Part shown: piece after piece, positions 15,319 through 22,410 of the stretch
How positions within the stretch are numbered: position 1 is the stretch's first letter
Layout of the letters: every line of letters begins with the position of its first letter
NCBI GenBank assembly: GCA_044222395.1
Contig: JBGANK010000043.1
Coordinates: forward strand, 1 to 29,879
Source: JAEUMD01 sp044222395
Lineage (GTDB): Bacteria > Pseudomonadota > Alphaproteobacteria > Rhizobiales > Hyphomicrobiaceae
Direction: 5' to 3'
DNA: 29,879 nt
Notes under the pieces: generated by a model
The model's input: only the letters and a program-made list of their open reading frames with translations
Database searches by the model: none
What the model was told of the DNA's origin: nothing
Program-made: the position numbers and the translations under genes

Positions 15319-16542
15319 TCAGGCGGCGCGCGCGGGATCGGATTCGAGGGCGAACTCCATCCATCTGACGATCTTTGCAAGATCAGGCGGCGGGCCGTTG
15401 CGCAAGACGCTCTGTCCTTCGCGCGTCGATGCAAACCGCAAGATCGACGACAGAAGCGTCGCCTGGTCGGCGAGTGCCACGTCCTCCCAGGTGCGGAAGC
15501 CGGCGCCGACAAGCAGCTCGGCGTGCGTAGCACGCAAGCACGGTATCGTCATGACGAGACGGGCCTGATCCTGCCAATCGCGCACGGCGTCGGCGGTGAT
15601 CTGTCGCGCGGAGACGAGGCTGGCGATGGCGCCGGGATCGGCGGCGACGAGATCGCGGATAGTTTTGATGTGCGCCTCACGCAACCGCTCGGCCAGCTTC
15701 GGACCGATCGATGGCGCGTCGACGATGGGATCATCCATGGCAAGGTGGAAGCGCTTGGCGGAGGCTTGCTTGACTGGCGGTGGGGCAGCGGCTGCCTCGG
15801 AAGCCTGCACCGGAGCTGAGCCTGACGCCTGATGTCGCTGCTGCGCGTCGAGGCTTGCCATCAACGACTGCATCTGCGAGCGCCAGTCATCCGCGTCGGG
15901 AAGGCGGTCGCGCTGGCGTGACAACTCGCGCTGCATCTGGACGATGCGCTTGGCGTCCTCCGCAACGCGATGTTCCAGCGCATCGACGCGCTTGCGCAAG
16001 GAGGCAATTTCGTCGCTCGACGCGGCTCCACGGCTGCCAACGAAATCGTTTGCGCGCGTGTGGCCGGTGGGTGCGTGAGCCCGGTGCAGAATCGAGATGA
16101 GGCCGTCGAGCGCGCGGTCGCCCGGTTCGTAGGCGAACAGCAATTCGAGAAGGTCGCCGCATGATGCATAGGGCCGCCCGTGCGCGGCCGCATGCGAAAC
16201 CGCGAGTTCGAGCGCGGCCGTCACATCGTCATCGGTCTCGATCTCGACGAACTCGACGAGGCGGCGCGATGTTGCCATCGGCAGCGATTCGGCGAAGACG
16301 TGGGCCGCCTCGGCACGCAGTTGGCCCGAATCGACGCCTCTGGCTTCAAGCAGACGACGCGCGTGCGGATGCGAAGTCATCGCGTGCAAAACGTGTTCGA
16401 TGCCAACGGCTTCGGCACTATGAGCGTAAGCCAGCTGGAAGGCCAAGTCGAAAAGGCCGACAAGGTCGCCATCCGCACGCGCCAGAAGGTCATCGTGCAT
16501 GAGGTCGGCGCGAGACTGACCGTAGCGGTAAGATTGCGTCAT
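15319..16542 (-). CDS. Clp-N-like, coiled-coil and DUF4332 helix-hairpin-helix protein
   Basis: The protein has 407 residues from the ATG at 16542 (GGGG just upstream); a TTG at 16605 is possible but less likely. Residues about 20-150 look like the twin helical repeat of Clp ATPase N-domains (FDLAFQLAYAHSAEAVGIEHVL, then VTAALELAVSHAAAHGRPYASCGDLLELL). A charged coiled coil follows at about 175-215. The C-terminal part from about 265 begins VDAPSIGPKLAERLREAHI, a helix-hairpin-helix of the DUF4332 type, with a second similar unit (LRATHAELLVGAGFRTWEDVA). There is no ATPase module. Clp-N domains bind adaptors or substrates and helix-hairpin-helix units often bind DNA, but the combined function is unknown. 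It lies 296 bases from ligA on the same strand. Confidence 0.75.
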   Translation of the reverse strand: MTQSYRYGQSRADLMHDDLLARADGDLVGLFDLAFQLAYAHSAEAVGIEHVLHAMTSHPHARRLLEARGVDSGQLRAEAAHVFAESLPMATSRRLVEFVEIETDDDVTAALELAVSHAAAHGRPYASCGDLLELLFAYEPGDRALDGLISILHRAHAPTGHTRANDFVGSRGAASSDEIASLRKRVDALEHRVAEDAKRIVQMQRELSRQRDRLPDADDWRSQMQSLMASLDAQQRHQASGSAPVQASEAAAAPPPVKQASAKRFHLAMDDPIVDAPSIGPKLAERLREAHIKTIRDLVAADPGAIASLVSARQITADAVRDWQDQARLVMTIPCLRATHAELLVGAGFRTWEDVALADQATLLSSILRFASTREGQSVLRNGPPPDLAKIVRWMEFALESDPARAA

Positions 16543-16718
16543 GGGGCCCTGCGGATCCGTTTCATCGACGCCGGTCGGCGACCCGATCCAGGTTGCCGAT
16601 CCCAACTGAAGCCGGTCGAGCTAAGCGTGAGTCGGGGATTTGCGGAACCGGTCTGTCCACAGACAACGGCGATGGCGGGCGATAACCTGTGGCCGATGCC
16701 GAAACATCGCGCGACTTA

Positions 16719-16841
16719 GAGCAGGTGCGATCTTGACGGAATCACTCCAACTGCTGTGGCCTGCTCTAATCCTTTGTTTGAGAGTCTGATTCACGCCTTC
16801 GCTGGAACCAAGAGTGGTCCATCTCAGCCGATCAGGCTCTA
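16719..16841. repeat. Dispersed two-hairpin repeat, copy 2
   Basis: This 123-base element corresponds to copy 1 at 491-614. Its left module is closed by a perfect 10-bp inverted pair, TTAGAGCAGG (16716-16725) and CCTGCTCTAA (16760-16769). The right module holds TGGAACCA AGAG TGGTCCA, where one base of the copy 1 hairpin is missing. The last three bases are the TAG stop codon of ligA on the minus strand. It fills most of the gap between ligA and the Clp-N/DUF4332 gene. Confidence 0.8.
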
Positions 16842-18971
16842 TCGGCCGATCAGCGCGATCCATTCGTCCTCGGTCAGAACCGTCACGCCGAGTTCTGCCG
16901 CCTTCTTCAGCTTGGAGCCGGCCTCGGCGCCAGCAACGACGTAGTCGGTCTTCTTCGATACCGAGCCCGACACCTTGGCGCCGAGCCGCTCGGCCTGCGC
17001 CTTTGCCTCCGAGCGTGTCAATCGCTCCAGCGTGCCGGTGAAGACGACCGTCTTGCCGGCGACGGGCGTGTCGGTCGCCACCGCTTCAAGCTGCTCAGGC
17101 GTGACGTGCTCCAACAGCTTGTCGACGATCTCGACATTGTGAGGCTCGGCGAAGAATTCGATGACGGCGTCGGCGACGACGTGGCCGATTCCGTCAATGC
17201 TGTTGAGATCCTGGCAGGCCTCGCTGCCCTCGTCCTGAGCGGCAGCCATGGCGTGCTTGAAAGCCTCGATCGAGCCGTAGGCCCGGGCCAGCACGCGCGC
17301 GGTCGACTCGCCGATGTGGCGGATACCTAGCGCGAAGATGAAGCGGTCGAGCGCGATCTTGCGCCGCGCTTCGATGGCCGCGAACAGCTTCTTGACCGAC
17401 TGCTGGCCCCAACCCTCGCGCTCTTCGATGGGGGGATCGAGCCTGGAATTGCGATCCTGCAACGTGAAGATGTCGGGTGGCGTGTTGATGATGCCGGCAG
17501 CGTAGAATTCCCCGATGCTCTTGTCGCCCAGCCCTTCGATATCGAAGGCGTTGCGCGAGACGAAGTGCTTCAGGCGCTCGACGCGCTGCGCCGGGCAGAT
17601 GAGGCCGCCGGTACAGCGGCGCACGACGTCCATCTCGCCCGTCTTCTCGTCAGCCTCGCGCACCGCATGGCTGCCACAGGCGGGGCAACTGGTCGGAAAG
17701 TGGAATGGCTTGGCGTGGTCGGGGCGCTTCTCAATGACGACGCGGACGATCTGCGGAATGACGTCGCCGGCGCGCTGGACGACCACAGTATCGCCGATGC
17801 GCACGTCCTTGCGCGCGATCTCGTCCTCGTTGTGGAGCGTCGCGTTGGAAACGACGACGCCGCCGACGGTGACGGGCTCGAGCTTTGCCACCGGAGTGAG
17901 TGCGCCGGTGCGGCCGACCTGGATCTCGATGTCGCGTAGGATGGTGGTCGCCTGCTCTGCAGGGAACTTGTGGGCAATGGCCCAGCGCGGCGCGCGCGAG
18001 ACGAAGCCCAATCGCTGCTGCAGATCGAGACGATTGATCTTGTAGACGACGCCATCGATGTCGTAGCCGAGGCCAGCGCGCTTCCCGGCCATGTCGCGGT
18101 AGTAGGCGAGCAGCGCGTCCGTGCCGTCGCACACCTGCATCAGCGTATTGATGGGCAGACCCCAGCGGCCCATCGCAGCAACGACGCCGGACTGCGTGTC
18201 GTCGGGCAGCTCGCTCACCTCACCCCAGCCGTAGGCAAAGAACGCCAGCGGTCGCGTGGCGGTGATCCTCGCATCGAGCTGGCGCAAGGAGCCGGCGGCG
18301 GCGTTGCGCGGGTTGGCGAACACCTTGGCGCCGTCTGCAGCCTGCGCCTTGTTGAGGGCGGCAAAATCGGCGTGGCCCAGGTAGATCTCGCCGCGCACCT
18401 CGAATATGGCCGGCACATCCTTGCCCTTCAGGCGGTGCGGGATGGAGCGGATGGTGCGGACGTTGGCGGTGACGTTCTCGCCTTCAGCGCCATCACCTCG
18501 CGTCGCGGCTTCTGTGAGTTGGCCGTTCTCGTAGCGCAGCGAGATCGACAAGCCATCGATCTTGGGCTCGGCTGCGATCTCGAGGTGCGCATCACTCGCG
18601 ATCTTGAGGAACCTGCGGACGCGGTCGACGAATTCGGAGATGTCCTCGTCGGCGAACGCGTTGCCCAGCGACAGCATGGGGACGCGATGGCGGATCTTGG
18701 AAAAGCCATCGGCCGGCGCCGCGCCGATGCGATGCGACGGGCTATCGGGGCGAACGAGCTCGGGAAAGCGCTCCTCGATTGCCACGTTGCGACGGCGCAA
18801 GGCGTCGTAGTCTGCGTCGGAAATCTCCGGTGCATCCTGCTGGTAATAGAGCTCATCGTGGTGGGCGATCTCGCGGGCGAGGCGCGCCAGCTCGCGTTCC
18901 GCATCACGTTCGGTCAAATCAGCGACTGCGGCGTCAGCCGAAGCGTCCTTTTCGGGTTTGCCCTTGACCAT
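16839..18971 (-). CDS. ligA: NAD-dependent DNA ligase
   Basis: The protein has 710 residues and the full LigA layout. It seals nicks in DNA during replication and repair by adenylating itself with NAD+. The Ia domain (about 20-85) includes YYQQDAPEISDADYD. The adenylation site KIDG is at 137-140 with K137 as the nucleophile. The OB fold, a four-cysteine zinc finger (CPAC ... CTGGLIC), helix-hairpin-helix repeats (from about FDIEGLGDKSI) and a C-terminal BRCT domain (last 75 residues, starting near GKTVVFTGTL) follow in order. The first 20 residues are a charged extension. The stop codon coincides with the end of a dispersed repeat, but the C-terminus has normal length. The Mpo1-like gene lies 36 bases upstream, probably co-transcribed. 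Confidence 0.96.
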   Translation of the reverse strand: MVKGKPEKDASADAAVADLTERDAERELARLAREIAHHDELYYQQDAPEISDADYDALRRRNVAIEERFPELVRPDSPSHRIGAAPADGFSKIRHRVPMLSLGNAFADEDISEFVDRVRRFLKIASDAHLEIAAEPKIDGLSISLRYENGQLTEAATRGDGAEGENVTANVRTIRSIPHRLKGKDVPAIFEVRGEIYLGHADFAALNKAQAADGAKVFANPRNAAAGSLRQLDARITATRPLAFFAYGWGEVSELPDDTQSGVVAAMGRWGLPINTLMQVCDGTDALLAYYRDMAGKRAGLGYDIDGVVYKINRLDLQQRLGFVSRAPRWAIAHKFPAEQATTILRDIEIQVGRTGALTPVAKLEPVTVGGVVVSNATLHNEDEIARKDVRIGDTVVVQRAGDVIPQIVRVVIEKRPDHAKPFHFPTSCPACGSHAVREADEKTGEMDVVRRCTGGLICPAQRVERLKHFVSRNAFDIEGLGDKSIGEFYAAGIINTPPDIFTLQDRNSRLDPPIEEREGWGQQSVKKLFAAIEARRKIALDRFIFALGIRHIGESTARVLARAYGSIEAFKHAMAAAQDEGSEACQDLNSIDGIGHVVADAVIEFFAEPHNVEIVDKLLEHVTPEQLEAVATDTPVAGKTVVFTGTLERLTRSEAKAQAERLGAKVSGSVSKKTDYVVAGAEAGSKLKKAAELGVTVLTEDEWIALIGR

Positions 18972-19007
18972 TCCCTATTCCGCTCCGATCGCGCGGCTCA
19001 CGTCTAC

Positions 19008-19517
19008 TCAGTAGCCAATGCGCAGCAGGTTCAGCACGCGGGCAAGCAGCCACGCCGGGCCCATCGCCAGATCGAGCGCAATCTCGCTCAACAACCGCGG
19101 CCGGCCCTCGATACGGCGGCCAATCAACCACAAAACCGTGCCCAGCCCTAAGAAAACAATGGCCGGCTGCCACAGCGGCAGCGTCTCTTTACCGGAGTTT
19201 GCGGCGGCGATGATGAGGAGGATGAGTGAGAATACCGCCATCGCTGCGCCCAGCCGCAACGATAACAATGCGTAGCCGCCACTCAGCAGCAGTGCCGCCA
19301 CGACTGCCCAGTCGACGAGCGGGATTGCTGCCAATACCGCTGGTTCGGGCAACGCCTTGGCCAGCGCCAATCCCGACCACAACATCAGTGGTAGCGCGAA
19401 GACTTGGAGGATGCGATTGGCGAGCGATTGATGCCGGGCCTCGTAGCCTTTGAGAAGGCGGTCAACGAGGCGGTCGTCAGCGCCAGGTGATTGCGGATCG
19501 GTTGACGCCGTGCTCAT
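19008..19517 (-). CDS. DUF962 / Mpo1-like membrane protein, diverged
   Basis: The protein has 169 residues from the ATG at 19517, which has GAGG nine bases upstream. The open frame to 19568 adds an unlikely basic stretch. After a soluble start it reads GYEARHQSLANRILQVFALPLMLWS, the DUF962 opening, then has four to five membrane helices. It closes with LIGRRIEGRPRLL and a GPAWLLARVLNLL segment, which match the family's end. Yeast Mpo1 in this family is an iron-dependent dioxygenase acting on 2-hydroxy fatty acids. As I remember the bacterial family, histidines normally stand where this protein has Q (ILQVFALP) and R (IGRRIEG), so enzyme activity is doubtful. It sits upstream of ligA, where relatives often have recN. 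Confidence 0.72.
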   Translation of the reverse strand: MSTASTDPQSPGADDRLVDRLLKGYEARHQSLANRILQVFALPLMLWSGLALAKALPEPAVLAAIPLVDWAVVAALLLSGGYALLSLRLGAAMAVFSLILLIIAAANSGKETLPLWQPAIVFLGLGTVLWLIGRRIEGRPRLLSEIALDLAMGPAWLLARVLNLLRIGY

Positions 19518-19607
19518 GTCCCGAACCTCAAGCGATGCCCGACGGGTGAAGCGCGGACGCACCATCATGCGCGCGAAGAGGCACAGCGTGCGTGAGCCAA
19601 GAAGCCG

Positions 19608-19752
19608 CTAGTGTTCCGACTCTGACGCTTGGTTCCCTCGCGGGAACCTGCACGGCAGCCCGGAACCCCAGTCATCTTCTTGTTCGTGTTCCGGATTCAC
19701 AGACATTTGCTGACCTCCGCCCGGGAATCAAATGTTTGTTCCAGAACACTAG
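19608..19752. repeat. Inverted-repeat-bounded segment downstream of bamD
   Basis: CTAGTGTTC (19608-19616) and GAACACTAG (19744-19752) are a perfect inverted pair around 127 bases. Inside lies a tight hairpin, GGTTCCC TCGC GGGAACC (19631-19648). No coding sequence is present. A 9-bp pair at this distance is expected by chance several times in 30 kb, so a mobile origin is only a suggestion. The inner hairpin could end the bamD transcript. Confidence 0.3.
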
Positions 19753-19813
19753 AGCTTGATGATACTGCGCAACTGGAATTCTGCTTCGCCAGCAGCAAGG
19801 CCGAATGTCGCCC

Positions 19814-20680
19814 TCAACCCGGGCCGCCGAGCGAGAGCTTCGGCGTGGTCTTGAAGACTTTGGAAAGCCAGGAGCCACCGTCGTTGCGCGGCGCCAAACC
19901 ATCTGTTTGCAGCAGCGCGTGGGCATCCTTGTACCAACGCGAATTGGGGAAGTTGTGGCCCAGAACCGCTCCTGCGGTCTGTGCCTCCTCCTTGATGCCG
20001 AGCCGCAGGTAGCATTCGACGAGGCGCATCAGAGCTTCTTCTACGTGGGCCGTGGTCTGGTATTCAGACACCACGGTCTTGAAGCGATTGATGGCAGCGA
20101 CATAGTTGGAGCGCTTCTGGTAGTAGCGACCAACCTCCATCTCGGAAGCTGCCAGCGTGTCCTCCGCCAGACGAATGCGGTTGTCGGCCTTCTTGGCGTA
20201 TTCGCTGTCGGGATAGAGCGATTTCAACTTCTTCAACTCAGCCAGCGCCTTCTTGGTGGTGGACTGGTCGCGGTTGGGCGTGTGCATGTCGTCGAAATAC
20301 GACGAGGCGATGATGTGATGCGCGAAGGCGGCCTCTTTCGTACCGGGATGCATCGTCGTGTAGCGCTCGGCGGAAGCGATCGCTTCGGGCAGCTTGCCGG
20401 CCTTGTAATAGGAATAGGCGGCCATGACGATGGCGCGGCGCGCCTCGGGCGAATAGGGATGGTCGCGATCGAGATCCTCGAACTTCTTTGCCGCGGCTTC
20501 GTACTTGCCCTTGTTGAGAAGCGAGTCGGCGGCAGCGTACATGGTGCCAGGCGGATCCGGATTGAGCGCCTTTTGCAGATCGTTCGAGGATGCACAGCCC
20601 TGCACAACAAGGATCATGCCGAAAAGCGTAGCGCCCAGGAGCAGGCTCGAACCCGATCTCTTTTCGCTCGTCTGGCTCAT
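19814..20680 (-). CDS. bamD: Outer membrane assembly lipoprotein BamD
   Basis: The protein has 288 residues. BamD is the essential lipoprotein partner of BamA in the complex that inserts beta-barrel proteins into the outer membrane. A lipoprotein signal (residues 1-28) ends in the lipobox VQGC with C29 as the lipidated cysteine. Five TPR-like repeats follow, recognisable from ADSLLNKGKYEAAAKKFEDLD, the HPYSPEARRAIVMAAYSYY region and EAAFAHHIIASSYFDDM to VEEALMRLVECYLRLG. The start at 20680 was chosen because the lipoprotein signal begins there; GGGG lies about 13 bases upstream, a loose fit. The track of open codons to 20788 has no signal features. It follows lpxC by 470 bases on the same strand, the usual order. 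Confidence 0.93.
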   Translation of the reverse strand: MSQTSEKRSGSSLLLGATLFGMILVVQGCASSNDLQKALNPDPPGTMYAAADSLLNKGKYEAAAKKFEDLDRDHPYSPEARRAIVMAAYSYYKAGKLPEAIASAERYTTMHPGTKEAAFAHHIIASSYFDDMHTPNRDQSTTKKALAELKKLKSLYPDSEYAKKADNRIRLAEDTLAASEMEVGRYYQKRSNYVAAINRFKTVVSEYQTTAHVEEALMRLVECYLRLGIKEEAQTAGAVLGHNFPNSRWYKDAHALLQTDGLAPRNDGGSWLSKVFKTTPKLSLGGPG

Positions 20681-21150
20681 TGAATTTTCATCCCCGTCGT
20701 TCGCAGCTACCGGCACGCACTCAGATCCGACGTTACCGCCGCACGAGGGAGTACTGCTGCTGCCTCCCTGGCAAACGACCTCGAGCACTGCCCCCTGTCA
20801 CGCCCCTGTCCCGGGTCCCCACAATTCCCTTAAGCCCCTTGAAGCCCCGAGTTGGACAGGCCGATCTTGTCAGTGCCGAAGGCCGCCCTCTCTCCCTGCA
20901 AGTTGCAATAGCATACGAGTCGCCCTCGTGTCGCTGTCGGATCCGGCATGTTCCCCATAGTGGCATATCGGCCAAGAAATATGGCGGGCGGGGCGTCGTC
21001 ACCGAACAGCCCCGCCCCGACCTCATCGCAACGCCGCCGCGGCGCCGATCCTTACCCGCTTCATGGGTGCGGTGGCGTTGACGCAGAGCGCTCGCCAGCC
21101 GCAGCCCGTCCGCTGACCCCCCGGTCTCGCAAACGGGCAAAACCTTCCTT
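20681..21150. other. Spacer between lpxC and bamD, about 470 bases
   Basis: No gene is supported. A hairpin with GGGCGGGGC (20986-20994) and GCCCCGCCC (21009-21017) and a 14-base loop lies about 130 bases after the lpxC stop on the minus strand, followed on that strand by a modest T-rich stretch. It may end part of the lpxC transcripts. The bamD promoter probably lies within 20700-20980, but I could not fix it. Confidence 0.5.
20986..21017 (-). terminator. Possible terminator after lpxC
   Basis: A 9-bp all-GC perfect stem with a 14-base loop, about 134 bases past the lpxC stop. On the minus strand it is followed by CATATTTCTTGG, which is only loosely T-rich. Chance occurrence cannot be excluded. 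Confidence 0.4.
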
Positions 21151-22095
21151 CTACTCGGCCAGGGCGGCAGCCGCCGCTCCATAACCCATTTCCATCGCCG
21201 CGATCTCGCGAACACGCGGGGCCTGCACGACGGTCCATGCGGTGTCGTCGGCAAACAGCGCCTTGAGCACATGCGAGTTGAGGCGGTGGCCGCCACGCAC
21301 GGACCGGTAGGCGCCAAGCAGCGGATGACCCGCAAGAGCCAGATCACCGACGGCGTCGAGCGTCTTGTGGCGCACGAACTCCTGCGGGCAGCGCAATCCG
21401 TCGCGGTTGAGGATGCGGCCGTCGCCGATGGCTACCGTGTTGTTGAGATTGGCGCCGAGCGCCAGACCATTCTTCCAGAGCCGCTCGACGTCGGACATGA
21501 AGCCGAAGGTGCGAGCGCGAGACAATTCATTGCGGAAGACGGTGGGTGACATTTCCAGGGCGATGCGCTGGCGCCCGATCACCGGTGTATCGAATTCGAT
21601 CTCGACATCGAGATGGAAGCCAGAGTGGGGGATCAGCTCACCCCAGCAATCGCCGTCCTGAACGCGAATGGGCTTCAGGACTTTGATGAATTTTCGCGGT
21701 GCAGAAAGCTCGCGAATGCCAGCCTCGTCGATCGCTTCGACAAACGCCGCGGCGCTGCCGTCCATGATCGGCACTTCCTTGCTGTCGATCTCGACGAAGC
21801 AGTTGTCGACACCAAGTCCGCGCAGCGCTGCCAGCAGATGCTCGACAGTGGCGACCGTCACTCCGCATTCGTCGCCGATCACCGTACACAGCGTGAGGTT
21901 CTTGACGTTGCGAACATCGGCGGCGATGTCGGCCACCAGTCGCGTGTTCTCAGTGACTACAAACCGGAGCCCGGCATCAGCTTCTGCTGGATGCAGTATG
22001 ACCGATACCGGAGCTCCGCTGTGCACCCCCGTGCCAACTAGCTCGACTTCGCGAGCAATCGTTGTCTGTCGCGCGCCAATGAAGCGATTCGACAT
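21151..22095 (-). CDS. lpxC: UDP-3-O-acyl-N-acetylglucosamine deacetylase
   Basis: The protein has 314 residues. LpxC removes the acetyl group from UDP-3-O-acyl-GlcNAc, the committed step of lipid A synthesis, using zinc. Zinc ligands are H86 in TVEHLLAAL (with E85 as general base), H243 and D247 in HKTLDAVGD. H270 in GGHRLNSHVLKALF matches the second catalytic histidine. Other hallmarks are the N-terminal GTGVHSG, VPIMDGSAAAF and LSRARTFGF. The ATG at 22095 has GAGGGA about 10 bases upstream; the longer frame to 22206 has no ribosome site. It lies downstream of ftsZ with a 315-base gap, the usual alphaproteobacterial order, and probably has its own promoter in that gap. Confidence 0.96.
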   Translation of the reverse strand: MSNRFIGARQTTIAREVELVGTGVHSGAPVSVILHPAEADAGLRFVVTENTRLVADIAADVRNVKNLTLCTVIGDECGVTVATVEHLLAALRGLGVDNCFVEIDSKEVPIMDGSAAAFVEAIDEAGIRELSAPRKFIKVLKPIRVQDGDCWGELIPHSGFHLDVEIEFDTPVIGRQRIALEMSPTVFRNELSRARTFGFMSDVERLWKNGLALGANLNNTVAIGDGRILNRDGLRCPQEFVRHKTLDAVGDLALAGHPLLGAYRSVRGGHRLNSHVLKALFADDTAWTVVQAPRVREIAAMEMGYGAAAAALAE

Positions 22096-22410
22096 TATGG
22101 CTGTCCCTCGATTGTCCCCGGCGCGACTGCAAATTGGTCCCCATGCAGCCGCCCCACCCCCGACGAAACTCCAGCTCCCTGGTAGTCTGGCGCCCCACCC
22201 CAACACCCTGGCCTTCTAAGCCGGCGTGTCCTTCGGGTCACCCCTGTGTCTCAAGCGACACTTAACCCCTTGGAATGCTTACGTTCGTCGTTAACAATTA
22301 AGACGATAAACGTGCCCTGTAGGCGACACAAATCACGGTTTCTTACACTGTGTTACTTCATCCGCTGAGCAGCGTTGGCAGCGCCCGCCGGACGAGCGCG
22401 GCATATTCAA
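22096..22410. other. Spacer between ftsZ and lpxC
   Basis: 315 bases without a gene, with a clearly AT-richer core at about 22255-22345. It contains TTAACAATTAA, two TTAA half-sites only three bases apart, so it does not fit the CtrA spacing of seven. The AT-rich core is the best place for an lpxC promoter, but no convincing -35/-10 pair was identified. No terminator is evident after ftsZ. Confidence 0.5.

Noticed and set aside
22290..22312. CtrA-like site (TTAACAATTAA) upstream of lpxC
   Set aside because: The two TTAA halves are three bases apart; the CtrA consensus needs seven.
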